A DNA stretch of 64,000 nt from Tetragonia tetragonoides. Its lineage: Eukaryota; Streptophyta; Magnoliopsida; Caryophyllales; Aizoaceae. The stretch spans positions 10,762,501-10,826,500 of the forward strand of contig CM076151.1 in NCBI GenBank assembly GCA_038025085.1, read 5' to 3'. This document shows, piece after piece, positions 12,788 to 24,518 of the stretch; the stretch's first letter is position 1; the number at the start of each line of letters is the position of its first letter. Below the pieces are notes generated by a model that saw nothing but the letters and a program-made list of their open reading frames with translations, was not told the origin of the DNA and ran no database searches. The position numbers and the translations under genes were made by a program.

Positions 12788-13430
12788 ACCCAGCTTTTTG
12801 ATGAGATCAACAAGGCAGAGGTCTTAGCAATTTCTCGAGCTCTAGAACTCACTATGTTCAAAACTTGGCTCCTGCATTTTGAAATTATAGTAGAATCTGA
12901 CTCCAAAAATGCAGTTACATGGAGTAATTCTGATCAAGGAGGAACATAGGTGTCCGTTTTGCTTTGAACTTCGTTAGAGCGATAAAGGGTTGGTGGTCTG
13001 GAATTACAATAGTGCATAAGCCAAGGAGTGGGAACGCTGTTGCCGACCAGTTAGCACAACAAGGGCTCGATCGAAAAGAGGAGTACGTGGCGTGGTTGTA
13101 GATGAGTAGGTTTGAACATCTGATAATGGCGTGTGGTTTGAAGTGCTCTATTTATGGGGTTAGTGACCGGGGGTTTAGCTATTCTCTTGTTAGGACTGAT
13201 TGGAGTTTGGTGTTCCAATTCTCTCTTTTGTTTTTTTACTTCGCTGTTTGGTTTTGATGTCACTCCCAAGCAAATGATAGATAATCCTCCTCCCAACCCT
13301 TCATAGAAGGTGGGTGGGTGGGTGGGTGGGTGGGGGTTATGTGATGCTAGTAATGGGGGTTGACGGTTGGTGTAATTGGAATTTTACGATCAATAATATT
13401 ACACCTTAATTATCGACAAAAAAAAAAAAA
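12788..13430 (+). mobile_element. 3' end of a non-LTR (LINE) retrotransposon with RNase H-like domain
   Basis: The plus strand encodes an RVT_3-type RNase H-like segment: NKAEVLAISRALELT, then IIVESDSKNAVTW. A stop and frameshift follow at about 12948. It continues with FALNFVRAIKGWW, GNAVADQLAQQGL and a stop at 13099-13101. An untranslated tail follows and ends in an A-tract at 13418-13430. RNase H at the far 3' end, a 3' UTR and a poly(A) tail fit a 5'-truncated plant LINE. The reverse transcriptase is not present. Confidence 0.8.
13311..13336 (+). repeat. (TGGG)n tract in the LINE 3' UTR
   Basis: Six GGGT units followed by GGGGG, a run able to form a G-quadruplex on the plus strand. It lies 80 bp before the LINE poly(A). 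Confidence 0.8.
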
Positions 13431-13786
13431 GAGTGTTAGAGAATTAGATAATGGTTTTATTATAGACGCATGCCAGAGTAATAATCAAGAGGCTGAGATG
13501 GTGAATTCAAATTTATAGTTCTGTCATGGGGTGTTTCTTGCTAATTTCGGAACTGTTATGAGCTATTATCGGTGTTAACTGAGCTAATATGGCAAGAAGA
13601 TAGGGGTAAGCAACTAGGACTAAGAAGGTAATGAGTTGTATTGTTCTAGGAGGTCCATAGCACAATTTCGCAAGTTTTGTTTAATTTGGTATTGATATGC
13701 TGCCCATTCAGAACTGTTTTATGGCTATATGTGCTTAGTTTCACATGCTTAGAAGCTGAAATTACATATAAGTTGAGCTGAAAATT

Positions 13787-14020
13787 ACTAACCGTTCTCA
13801 ATGCTTATCGTAATAATTTTGGCTAAGTTCTATTAAATAACATAAAATCCTGATTACAATGACAAGGTCAATAACATATACAAGCCGAGATGATATTAAT
13901 CACGCCATAAATGACTTTTGATCAATTATATTACGATTACATACGTTTAGTGAATGTATTTCATATATAATTAATAGAACTTAGTCAAAATTATTACGAT
14001 CAGCAATGAGAACGGTTAGT
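13787..14020. mobile_element. MITE, 234 bp, with about 48-bp terminal inverted repeats
   Basis: The left end ACTAACCGTTCTCAATGCTT continues through CGTAATAATTTTGGCTAAG. It is mirrored at the right end (AGTCAAAATTATTACG ... AGAACGGTTAGT) with a few mismatches. There is no coding capacity. The superfamily cannot be fixed because the target duplication is ambiguous. Confidence 0.75.
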
Positions 14021-15015
14021 ATTTTATTTGACCAATAACAAATATGTTGAGCTGGAATGAACTTAATAACTCTGAAAATTGACAAGACTATTCCTACTTT
14101 GTATAATGAAAATATTTATTCTTTCATGTCATATATTTCTCTTCCCCACAGTGAAAAGCTCGTTCTCTTATTTTCACAAGGAACAAAAAAAAAAAGGACA
14201 AAAGTCTAAAGTTTCTTTTTCGGAAATTTCATGTGGTACCCTCAAAGTTTGAACTTTTGAACGTGATACCCACTTTTTAAAAACTTTGCACGAAATAACC
14301 TCAAAGTTCAAAATTTTTGCGTCCCATATACAAAATCTGGAATGACATCTTAACGCCGTCAAGTTGACTAATTATGAATAGTGAAATGACTATTTTGCCC
14401 CTATATGTTAATGCGAAAGAACCAATTTTAAAATTAATTTATTTTTTTTTTTTTTGAAAATTTTTAAATTATTTTTCTAAATTTTTTGTATTTTTTTTTT
14501 TTGCACATAATACCCACTACATTATAAAACTTTAAGGGTACCACGTGCAAAATTTTATAAGTTGAATGTTATCCTGTGCAAACTCTGTAGCTGAAACCAA
14601 CGATTTTTTTGGGTGTAACTAGCCGTTTATAGCCGATGGTTTTAGGTTATTTAATGGGCAAATGTGCCTCTTCTCTCACACCCAAATCACTTTATTTTCA
14701 ACTTCAAGCTATGTGTAAGTCGTGAGTTTTGAATTCTTTGTAATTTTCTCCAAGTTGGTGTTTAGTAAGATTATTTGTTGAGTGTTGTCTGAAAAAACGT
14801 TTATTAAATTTCTCATACGATCCTAACCTATAAATAAGATGGATTTTTTTATTAACAAAATAAATTAAGCCTGCATAAATAAATAAATAAATTAATATAT
14901 TTTTTTTTCTTAATGTGCTAATTGTCTCATTCAAAATTGGGGTGAGAGAAGAAGCACATTTGAAAATAGAGTGATCTAATCTAGAAATTACAAAGAATTC
15001 AAAACTCACAACTTA

Positions 15016-15721
<706 letters not shown>

Positions 15722-16529
15722 TTAGAAGTAGCTTGGAGTTGAAAGTAAAATGATTTGGGGTGAGAGAAGAAGCACATTTGGCCATTATATACCTTGAAAC
15801 CAATGGCTATAAGCGGTTAGTTTCACTCAAAATAGCATTTGGTTTCACTCAAAATAGTTTGCAGAGAATAACACTAAACTTATTAAGTTGTGCACATGGT
15901 ACCCCTAAAGTTTTATTATGTAGTGGGTATTTGTGCAAAAAAAAAAAAAATCTCACAGAAAATATAGAAAATTAAATTAAAAATATTTTTAAAAAAATTC
16001 AATTTTGATTCTTTCGCATAAAGACATAGGGGCAAAATAGTCATTTCACTATTTATAATTGACCAACTTAACGGCGTTAAACTGCTATTTCAGATTTTGT
16101 GTACGGGGTGCATAAGTTTTAAACTTTAGGGTTATTTCGTGTAAAGTTTAAAAAAAGTGGATATCCCGTTCAAAAGTGCAAACTTTGAGGGTACCACATG
16201 AAATTTCCGTATCTTTTTTGAGATAGAAAGCGTGCGTGCATACCCATCTATACCCTAATATCTTGCTTTGCACATGAATGTAAGTTCTTTCTAGAATTTT
16301 TTTCGGATAGTATGTTACATTTTGTTTTTCCTTTTTTTTTTTTGTGAAAATTAAACTCTGTATCCATCCATGTTCTCAGACTTATCTGTGTACAAGCCCT
16401 TAGAGTGATTGTCCAGTGAAACGATTGCTCAAGTCTAATGTGGGCCCAATATGGGGCCTTCCGACCCCGAGACTCTCCCATGTCTCTTAGGCTTTAGGTG
16501 TGTCCCGTGCAATATGGTATGAAAATAAC

Positions 16530-16720
16530 AATTTTCATTACGGGGCCTTCCGAATGCCTAAAAACCGGGACTTCTTGGAGTGCACATTTGATTTTTGCCC
16601 AAACTTCTCTAAGGGATATATTTAACCTAATACGACCCCTGATGTCATCGATAGTTCATCCGCATCCTCGATCTCCGTATTCATCCATGACTATATGGGT
16701 GCTGGGACATAGTGATGTTG
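16530..16720 (-). repeat. Diverged single copy of the 312-bp repeat, minus orientation
   Basis: GGGGCCTTCCG, ATTTTTGCCCAAACTTCTCT and the ATCCTCGATCTCC that follows match, in reverse, the array monomer block with AGAAGTTTGGGCAAAAAT and GGAAGCC. Sequence from here to about 16840 is also shared with 19690-19930, so it is part of the F-box segmental duplication. A further scrap may lie at 16440-16480. Confidence 0.65.
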
Positions 16721-16847
16721 GCGTTGGGATGAGGCCGTGAGACATGGTCATTTTTGCAGAGTTTCTGCTCATTGATGACGGTTGATTTGCAATAACATAA
16801 AAATTCAAAGTAGGCTCAAACATATATATCTGAAACGACAAGTCTTG

Positions 16848-16950
16848 TATGAGATCGCCTTAAGGTGAGGCTACCTCAATATTACAAACATGACGTCATA
16901 ATGACATCATATTTGTATGAGAGGCCTCACCTTGAAGCCGCCTCATATGA
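16848..16950. mobile_element. Small fold-back MITE
   Basis: ATGAGATCGCCTTAAGGTGA through CATGACGTCAT is mirrored by ATGACATCATATTTG through CACCTTGAAGCCGCCTCAT. The result is a nearly complete hairpin of about 100 bp with almost no loop. Related GAGGC-rich ends occur near 49520-49550 and 59150-59270, suggesting a small dispersed family. Confidence 0.6.
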
Positions 16951-17134
16951 AATTTTGTGTATCTGAATACCAACTCATGTACTACTAAACATTGGCATGC
17001 AGGCTTAATGAAAAAAAAATAAAGTACATTGGAGAGGGTAGCGTATTAGGGGGGTAAATGGCAAGGTGGATAATTTAGTGACAATCTCATAAACATATAA
17101 CAAAACATATCACACATTAAAGGTGAATTACATT

Positions 17135-18445
17135 CTATAGTACTACGTAGTTCAAGTTTTGCAAACTAAATAAAGATTTAAACCTGCCAACCGAGATTTT
17201 GAAACTCAAAGTAATTTGGCAGACGAGTAAGTTTGGAGAACTTACTGCTGTTACATTATCCGTAGTAGTCAGCTGGAGAAGCAAGAGAAGGAGTCCCTTA
17301 TCTTCGTTGCAGACATAGATGAGTCCATCACAACTCGCTTTGACAAATGCAATTATTCCTTCATTAGTATCCATCAAAACTTTGCCACAAGATGTAACAC
17401 CCAGTAAACATGGCCGAAGAGGTATAACCGGCACTGTGAACTCAAATCTGAAAAGCTTTATCCAAGAATCCCATTTACCATAGTGCTGTAGCATCCAGAA
17501 ATCAACATAATTTGCATTGGTAAACTCATATATTTGCTGACAATAGCAAAGGTTATTTGGTTCTATGGTTCCAAGATAGGTGGATTCCGAAGAGAAATAC
17601 CTAGGTTTCCTGTCATCATAAAACATATTAGTCTCTTTTACAAACTCTAGCCTCTCAAACTTTTGTTCGACCAAATCAAATTTGAGTAAAAAGTTAGTAC
17701 AGTTATCACCATAATAATAAACAACCCAATGTAAGGCTTCGTTTAACAAGACAGCCACAGAGACATCATGCTGATGATGATCAAAAAATTCAATTTTAGC
17801 AATGGAACTATTAGTATCTACTACTTTTGTCCACTTCTTATCCTTCATTGAGTATACATTGGCTATCCAATCGATGTAACCCGACCAATAAGCTTGTTGA
17901 GAAACTCTCTGTAGCATGAAGATTTTGCAGTCATTGATCGAGGGAACAAACCCGAACCCACATGCCTGAACTTCAGTACTCATACTCAATCTAGGAGACG
18001 TGATCTGCCTGCATGCTCCGGTGGCAGGGTTACAAAGGGAGATGAAATCTGAGGGTACACTATTATGACTGTAAATGCATAAGAGCCCATCACATGAACC
18101 AATAACGTAGTTTTTTTGACAACCTTGTACTTCTGGGAGGACATGGTTTAACGGGGCAAAGCCTAAGGCGGCGTTGCCCTTGCTAATACATTCGATTAGG
18201 GAGAGAGAATTATCCTCATTGAGGAGGGTTAAGGGCTGAGATTTGGTGAACTGAAGATGAGATTTGGTGAAAACAGGGTTGAAGATTAGAGAGGACCATT
18301 GTTTAGAGACTAGTTGAAATCGAATTATTGATTTGATGGGCAGTCGAAGTAAGATTTCATGGATTACATCTTCGGGTATTTGGAGGTCCTTATTCTTTGG
18401 TGCCCTTTTCGTCTTCGCCATAGGAGAGTTTTTCTGAATTATCAA
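17135..18445 (-). CDS. F-box protein with FBA domain (F-box/kelch At3g06240/CPR1-like), altered C-terminus
   Basis: A 436-aa ORF. Starts at 18445 or at the in-frame Met at 18421 (MAKTKRAPKNK) both fit; the latter matches the paralogue's MAMTKRA. The F-box lies at about residues 23-68 (IPEDVIHEILLRLPIKSIIR, FQLVSKQWSSLI). An F-box-associated beta domain follows (GSCDGLLCIY, LCNPATGACR, GFGFVPSINDCKI, VAVLLNEALHWVV). Such proteins recruit substrates to SCF ubiquitin ligases through SKP1. Relative to the neighbour at 20495-21766, about 40 bp is missing after CNEDKG. The last 50 or so residues are therefore read in a different frame (LLLLLQLTTTDN in place of the VPSLASPADYY frame). It may be compromised or a recent allele. 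A TATA box lies upstream. Confidence 0.85.
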   Translation of the reverse strand: MIIQKNSPMAKTKRAPKNKDLQIPEDVIHEILLRLPIKSIIRFQLVSKQWSSLIFNPVFTKSHLQFTKSQPLTLLNEDNSLSLIECISKGNAALGFAPLNHVLPEVQGCQKNYVIGSCDGLLCIYSHNSVPSDFISLCNPATGACRQITSPRLSMSTEVQACGFGFVPSINDCKIFMLQRVSQQAYWSGYIDWIANVYSMKDKKWTKVVDTNSSIAKIEFFDHHQHDVSVAVLLNEALHWVVYYYGDNCTNFLLKFDLVEQKFERLEFVKETNMFYDDRKPRYFSSESTYLGTIEPNNLCYCQQIYEFTNANYVDFWMLQHYGKWDSWIKLFRFEFTVPVIPLRPCLLGVTSCGKVLMDTNEGIIAFVKASCDGLIYVCNEDKGLLLLLLQLTTTDNVTAVSSPNLLVCQITLSFKISVGRFKSLFSLQNLNYVVL

Positions 18446-18531
18446 GCAGAGGATTTGAGCACAAGTTGGACTTATGAAAAGATGGACGTACTGGAATTAA
18501 TTGGATCTCTAGTTGTACTCATTATATAGTG

Positions 18532-18539
18532 CCGATATG
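18532..18539 (-). promoter_or_regulatory. TATA box of the F-box gene at 17.1-18.4 kb
   Basis: The minus strand reads CTATATAA, about 88 bases before the ATG at 18445. Confidence 0.5.
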
Positions 18540-19686
18540 AACAGAATAATGGTCAAGAATCTTGTCATCAACTACCATAAGAATAACGGATTCAATGTAG
18601 GATTGCCTTTTCTGACTCATAATAGGATTCTTTTCTTCTACAACTTTTTTCCACAATTTTATCTCTTCGATTTTATTTATAAATCCAAGAAAGAACACAA
18701 AAAAAAAAAAAAAAGAGGAGAAAAAAAAACTAAGACTAGATTGGTTTTTATTCAATTTGTTCTAACCATGTTAATTTTGAAGTAGTATCGATACTTAGGT
18801 TGGCCTTAACTCAAAGGACCTTTTTTTCTTCCTGTTTTCAAATCCTTGTGGCCTTGATATATTTGGTTCAGATGAAATTGGATAATACCGTACCCCAGCC
18901 AGTAATGAAACTATGTCCTGCTTTGTCTCTATTCAATTACTTGTGGTGGCTCTGGCAATTAGTTCTTAGTGTTAAGGACAGTTATACAGCATTACAGCCA
19001 CACAAGAAACCGTTCATAACATAAGAATTGAGTATATAGTAGTGTAGCATCCATTGCTCCATGACCTTGTCAATATGGTGCACAACAATCTTTTTGGACA
19101 TACTCCAAACGATTATTGATATGATAAAAATGGTCAGTGCGATGCTCAATTTAGGATGCACAGAATGTTGTCGAGCGAAGCTGCTGGCTGTTACAGTGTA
19201 ACAGTGTTAGTGACTCATATTCTGAGTTATTGGCAAGTGAGTGGAATGTGATTGAGTTTGATAATGAGGTGTTTCTTGAAGGGCTAATTTAAGTGTATTA
19301 TGAGTTACACCAAACTTGCAGTATTCACAATAATAAGAATTTCCTAGTTCAATCAATTCTACAAGGCCAAATACAAGTGCACTCCAATACAATAATAAGG
19401 ATTTCCTAGTTCAATCAATTCTACAAGGCCAAATACAAGTGCAGTCCAATAGAAGTTGCTGATAGAGGGCGCGATTGGTGATCAGAGAGGAAGTGCTATT
19501 ATGCTAGCTTCATGAGAGTTGCAAATAGACTTACATGAGTGTTGCAAGTGTAGAATGCATTGACAATTTGAGATTATCAAGATTGTACCTATCTCAGTAA
19601 TCTTTACACAACTCTTTTTCTTCGTATAAGAATTGATTAAAAATAACATATGAAATGAATTTCTTTTACACTGGAATAGCCTTTAA
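18540..19686. other. Upstream region of the F-box gene; no gene seen
   Basis: AT-rich, with an A-rich purine tract at 18697-18730. A 50-bp sequence (ATAATAAGAATTTCCTAGTT...) at about 19330-19390 is repeated in tandem at 19390-19450. No open frame resembles a protein. Confidence 0.5.
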
Positions 19687-19960
19687 TTTTTGGCTTCCTG
19701 GGGCTAGGATGTGATTTTTGGCCAAACTTCTCTGGGGGTCAATCATATCCAAGAAGACCCTAGTGCCCTGGTTAGGTCATTCGGGTCCTCGATCTCCTTA
19801 TATATTCACCCATGTTTACATGTGCCCTGGGACAAAGTGCGCGGTGGGACAAGGCTCTGGGACATGGTCATTTGCAGAGTTTCTGCTCATTGATCACGAT
19901 TGATATGCTAAATTCAAAGTTGATCAGGATCAAACATATATCTGAAATAGCAACGTAACT
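19687..19960 (-). repeat. Diverged 312-bp repeat copy plus segmental-duplication tail
   Basis: Minus-orientation match to the array monomer: GGCTTCCTGGGGC, TTTTTGGCCAAACTTCTCTG, GGTCATTCGGGTCCTCGATC. The following 120 bp (GACATGGTCATTTGCAGAGT, TTTCTGCTCATTGAT) matches 16740-16790. This shows that the F-box genes at 17.1 and 20.5 kb were duplicated with their 3' flanks, in a unit of about 3.2 kb. Confidence 0.65.
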
Positions 19961-20494
19961 CATGTACTACAGATTACCAAATCTAGAGCCGCAAACTAAA
20001 AGGCCTACGCCTAGTAAGGTCAACTGCTGTTTGGACCCGAGCTTGATCGATCAAGAATATGTTAACACTAGCTGCTAACATCTAACTCTAGACTTTAAAA
20101 ACAAAAAGATAACTGAATAAGAGACCCCCTATCAGTAGCAGGAAACCTGTCTGTCACCACTCTTTTTAAAACCTAAATGAAGTGGTGCACACAAGCGCTG
20201 CTAAACAACTCAAGCCACATTAGACTCTCAACTTACTTACAATACAAGTGAAACTAAATAAATATCCACCTAGCTACTAGGTACTCCTAAGTACTAATTA
20301 AGGATGCACCATCTAGTGCTGTAAACTCATTAAAGCAATAACTAAAAAAAACTAAAAAGAACCAATATATGAAACATATCACACCAGGTAAATTACATCG
20401 TAGACATGTCCATAGTTCAATTTTTGCAAACTTAACTAAAACCTGCCATCCGAGAGTCTGAATCTCAAGGTAATTTTGCACGAGTTTGCAGAAC
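19961..20494. other. 3' flank of the F-box gene at 20.5-21.8 kb
   Basis: The last 120 bp is clearly related to 17100-17220 (ACATATCACAC, AACCTGCCA.CCGAGA), the paralogous 3' UTR. Nothing else is recognised. Confidence 0.5.
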
Positions 20495-21766
20495 TTACTC
20501 CTTACATATTCCTAAGTAGTAGTCAGCTGGAGAAGCAAGAGAAGGAACATACTTAAACACATAGGTTTTTTCATCATATGATTTACACCCTTTGTTCTCA
20601 TGGCGGACATAGATGAGTCGATCACAACTCGCACTGACAAATGCAAGTCCTTTATTAGTATTTATCAGAACTTTGCCACAAGATGCAACACCCAGTAAAT
20701 ACGGTCTAAGGCATTTAATCGGTGGCGTGAACTCAAACCTGAACAGTTTCTTCCAAGAGTCCCATTTACCATAGTGCTCTAGCATCCAAAAATCAACAAG
20801 TTTTGCACCGTTATCATAATTTATGCTTTCCTGACAATAGCAAAGATTGTTTGCTTCTATGGTTCCGAAATAGGTGGATACCGGATAAATATGAGGAGTC
20901 CCATTGTCATTAAGATCACTCACATCTACAAACTCTAGTGTTTCAAACTCTTCTTCGACCAAATCAAATTTGAGTAAAGAAAAATTATGACCAGCACCAG
21001 AAACAACCCAATGTAAGGCTTCATTGAACAAGACGGCCACGGAGACATCATGTCGATGACGATCAACAAAATTAATTTCAGCAATGGCTTCAGTATCTAC
21101 TTCTATCCACCCCTCATCCTTCATTGAGTATACATGGGCTATCCATGGCCAACTCATGATATTCGGCCTAAAAGGTTGGTTATGGTCATAGTACTCATAG
21201 ACTCTCTCTAGCATGACGATTTTGCAGTCATTGATCGACGAAACAAACCCAAACCCACATGCCTTAAATTTAGTACAGAATCCAGGAGACGTGATCTCCC
21301 TGCATGCTTTTGTGGCAGGGTTACAAAGGGATATCAAATCTGTGGGTAGCCTTTTATAACTATAGATGCATAAGAGCCTATCACAATCACATGAACCAAG
21401 AATAATGCAATCTTGTTGATAACATTGTGTTTCTGACCCGACGACTTCGTCTAACGGTGCAAAGCCTAAGCCGTTGCCCTTGGTACATCCTGCATTAAAT
21501 TCTATTAGGGAAAGAGAATTATCTTCCATGAGAAGGGTCATGGGTTGGAGCTGAAGGTGAGATTTGGTGAAAACAGGGTTGAAGATTAGAGAGGACCATT
21601 GTTTAGAGACTAGTTGAAATCGTATTAATGATTTGATGGGCAGTAGAAGTAGGATTTCATGGATTACATCTTCGGGTATTCGAAGACGATCGATAATTGT
21701 TGAAGCCTCATGCGTTTTCTTCATCTTTTCCATAGACTTACAGGGGACTGACTGCAAGTTGAACAT
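20495..21766 (-). CDS. F-box protein with FBA domain
   Basis: An intact ORF of 423 aa. The Met at 21733 (MEKMKKTHEAS) is a plausible alternative start, since it aligns better with the MAKTKRA starts of its relatives. The F-box is at about 30-75 (IPEDVIHEILLLLPIKSLIR), then LGSCDCDRLLCIYSY, LCNPATKACREI, GFGFVSSINDCKIVML and FNEALHWVV of the FBA beta-propeller-like domain. It ends YVPSLASPADYYLGICKE. It is a tandem duplicate of the gene at 17.1-18.4 kb and shows the C-terminus that copy has lost. Expected role: substrate receptor of an SCF E3 ligase, nucleus/cytosol; substrate unknown. Confidence 0.9.
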   Translation of the reverse strand: MFNLQSVPCKSMEKMKKTHEASTIIDRLRIPEDVIHEILLLLPIKSLIRFQLVSKQWSSLIFNPVFTKSHLQLQPMTLLMEDNSLSLIEFNAGCTKGNGLGFAPLDEVVGSETQCYQQDCIILGSCDCDRLLCIYSYKRLPTDLISLCNPATKACREITSPGFCTKFKACGFGFVSSINDCKIVMLERVYEYYDHNQPFRPNIMSWPWIAHVYSMKDEGWIEVDTEAIAEINFVDRHRHDVSVAVLFNEALHWVVSGAGHNFSLLKFDLVEEEFETLEFVDVSDLNDNGTPHIYPVSTYFGTIEANNLCYCQESINYDNGAKLVDFWMLEHYGKWDSWKKLFRFEFTPPIKCLRPYLLGVASCGKVLINTNKGLAFVSASCDRLIYVRHENKGCKSYDEKTYVFKYVPSLASPADYYLGICKE

Positions 21767-22353
21767 ATATGTATGTGTTGGACCTGAGATATGCTCAATA
21801 TTGATTTTTTTTTTTTTGTTTTGTTAAGGAAAGTATTTTGGTTAGTTTAGGAGTCTAGTTCTATGGAAAGTATTGTTAAACAAGTGATTCTAATTGTAGC
21901 CTATATTAAGAAAGTTTAAACCCGTGATTTTTTATCCGTCAACAATATGGTTTTGTGATCAAAACTTATAAAAGAACCAAGGCATATTTTTCTTCCTCTG
22001 AAGTCTGAACCAAGCAATCAGGATTCAGAACCCCACAGAACATGAAACACTAGGACATAACCACCAGGCCAATTGTTCACTCTAGTGTACATGTTTACAT
22101 ATATATTTAGCCATTCAAACAAATTTTAGACAAATAAGCTCAAGAAAAAATACTTCCATTCAACAATCAGGCCTGTGTTTCAAGAGACTATGAAGGCCAT
22201 TACATAATTTAACCAAGCTTAATCATAATGAAATCATTTAATCATTGGCGTAACCAATACTAAAACCTGCTAACATAATCAAGACTCTTAACACACAAGG
22301 GTAATTCGGCGCGCACTTATGTTTGTCTGTACAACTTACTCTATTGATCTCCC
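21767..22353. other. Spacer between F-box genes
   Basis: No gene. The segment 22250-22340 resembles the 3' UTRs of the two other minus-strand F-box genes (AAACCTGCTAACATAATCAA, CTTAC.C after the stop), so it is the 3' UTR of the next gene. Confidence 0.5.
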
Positions 22354-23535
22354 TTATAGAAGGTGGTGAGGAGAAGTAAGACTAGCAACATAGTTGACTA
22401 TATAGATGGAATTATCACAATATTGATACTCCTGATCCTCCATGATCATGAACAGATCGCTACTCATATCCATAAACCCAAATCCTTCAAACGTATTTAT
22501 CAAAATTTTGCCACTAGATGTAACACCAACCAAGCACCACGGAAAATACTCCACTTTCAATCGAGACTTCAACAAATTCTTCCATGAATTACTCCTTTCA
22601 TCATCGTACTCCTCTAGGATCCACACCTCAACAAAACCTTCACGATTAGTTATCCGACAAATACCAAGATTATTTGGTTCAATGATTGTTAGGGATGTGT
22701 AGGCCGGATTGTAAACAAGACTGTGATCTTGTGCAAAAGGTAGCATCTCAAATACCTCTTTCCCCAAATCAAATTTAAGTAAACAACCTTCACCATAATA
22801 CCCATCACCAGGTCCAAGATGTAAGGCTTCGTTTAATGCGACTGCCATAGGGATACAAGGACAGATACCACGACCTTGAGGTAAATGTTCAAATTCAGTA
22901 GTAGTATTAGTAATAGTAGGAGTAATAGTACTATCCAACTCCCTCCCCTTATCATCCCTCATTGTGTATATATGTGTTTTCCGATCAAACCGGTTCCTTT
23001 GTGTCAACAGGACGATTTTGTAGTCACTTATCGACGGAACGAAGCTGAACCCTGATGCAGCAAGGTTATAATATCGAGTTTCCATTCGATCAGGGGACGG
23101 AATTTGCCTATATACTTTAGTGGTGGGGTTCCATAGATAAATTTCTTTCGTAGGGAAGGTGAAAAGGCATATAATCCCATGACACGATCCTAGAGGAATG
23201 TAATAAGCACTAGGAGTTGAGAGTTGTGGGAAAACACTGCGCAACTGTAACGCGGTAAAGTCTAAGAGACTGTTCTCCATAGATTCAGAGTCTAAGTTGA
23301 GAAATGAGACACTATTATTGTTACTAGGATGAATGAGAAGGGTTAAGGGTTGTGATTTGGTGTATGATTTGTTAAAAACAGGGTTGTTGATTAGTTTGTA
23401 CCATTTTTTGGAGACTAGTTGAAATCGTATTAATGATTTTACTGGTAATTGAAAGAAGATATCAGGGATTAGATCTTCGGGTATTTGGAAGTTTATGTTT
23501 TTTGAAGAATGGTGTGCCCTTTTTGTCATGGCCAT
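22354..23535 (-). CDS. F-box protein with FBA domain
   Basis: An intact ORF of 393 aa beginning MAMTKRAHHSSKN. The F-box is at about 17-62 (IPEDLIPDIFFQLPVKSLIR, FQLVSKKWYKLI). The FBA part has LGSCHGIICLF, LWNPTTKVYRQIPSP, GFSFVPSISDYKIVLL, VALNEALHLG and GVTSSGKILINTFEGFGF. It is a more diverged member of the minus-strand trio and ends NYVASLTSPHHLL, close to the PSLASP end of its neighbour. It carries a TATA box upstream and no introns. Predicted SCF adaptor; target unknown. Confidence 0.9.
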   Translation of the reverse strand: MAMTKRAHHSSKNINFQIPEDLIPDIFFQLPVKSLIRFQLVSKKWYKLINNPVFNKSYTKSQPLTLLIHPSNNNSVSFLNLDSESMENSLLDFTALQLRSVFPQLSTPSAYYIPLGSCHGIICLFTFPTKEIYLWNPTTKVYRQIPSPDRMETRYYNLAASGFSFVPSISDYKIVLLTQRNRFDRKTHIYTMRDDKGRELDSTITPTITNTTTEFEHLPQGRGICPCIPMAVALNEALHLGPGDGYYGEGCLLKFDLGKEVFEMLPFAQDHSLVYNPAYTSLTIIEPNNLGICRITNREGFVEVWILEEYDDERSNSWKNLLKSRLKVEYFPWCLVGVTSSGKILINTFEGFGFMDMSSDLFMIMEDQEYQYCDNSIYIVNYVASLTSPHHLL

Positions 23536-23611
23536 AGCAGCAAAAGTTGAAGTTATGAAAAAGGGGTTTTAGTCTTTTGAACTGAGATGGACTCGAATTA
23601 GGGCTTTGAGA

Positions 23612-23619
23612 ATATATAG
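23612..23619 (-). promoter_or_regulatory. TATA box of the F-box gene at 22.4-23.5 kb
   Basis: The minus strand reads CTATATAT about 80 bases upstream of the ATG. Confidence 0.5.
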
Positions 23620-23639
23620 TGCACAGAGGAAATTTTGAT

Positions 23640-24518
23640 CTTGTCAAACCCGCAAGACCGCTACCTTATTAAAATTGGGAACTTTTTTTTTAATTTTTAT
23701 TTTAACCATATGTTTGCAACTCCCTTTGAAAAATTCTTTTGGTTATTATTAATCATGTTCGCACAGATTACAAAGGGTAAAATGCTCGTATGCTCAATTT
23801 TTAGTTAAGGGATAAGAAAGTCAAACCACTCACACAAACCACTTGTTATAAAAGAAAAAGGGGAAATCAAGTAATTTAATTGATAAAGTTTGTAAAACAT
23901 TGCACAGAAATTTGAGATTTCACATCTGAATCGGCCTACGTAACTCATCTAATATAGCTAGGTCGAAGTATTTTTGAATCTATAAATACATTGCTACTTG
24001 AAATATCAAAGATGTAACTATTTTCTAATTATCCGTGATTTCGTCATACATTTCAATTTAATAAATAAAAAATAAAAATTTAATGTGTCAAATGTATAAG
24101 GATCTGAGACAAAAAATGTCATACAATTAGAACTAGGATTGTTAACGTCATATGTTGAATCCATACTTGGCTACTTGCAATATCAAAATGTTTGTATTCA
24201 TCTAAGAAAAAAATCAATTAATAAAAATAATCCAAATGAAGAACTGACTAGCAAAAAAAAAAAATTTAAAAAACAAAAATTCTAGCTAGTCCATTCCTTC
24301 AAAGCTTCAATCCGTCATATGTGGAACTTACTTATCCTCAGAAAAAGGATGTGGGTCACAGATTAACAGATTTCTGACTTGAAAAACATCCACGTGTAAC
24401 TCATTGACTGGCTCATCTAAATTCACTTCCCTCAAAGGATAATCCAATGATTTTTCCCTCTCTTCCTTTCCTCACACCATCCTCAAATCCTGCAATTGTG
24501 CCCAAATGATCTTCTTCA
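23640..24518. other. Divergent intergenic region (F-box / PPR)
   Basis: An 880-bp AT-rich spacer between the minus-strand F-box gene and the plus-strand PPR gene. A CT-rich stretch (TTCCCTCTCTTCCTTTCCTC) at about 24450-24475 sits just before the PPR ATG, as often seen in 5' UTRs of plant genes lacking a clear TATA. No gene seen. Confidence 0.5.
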
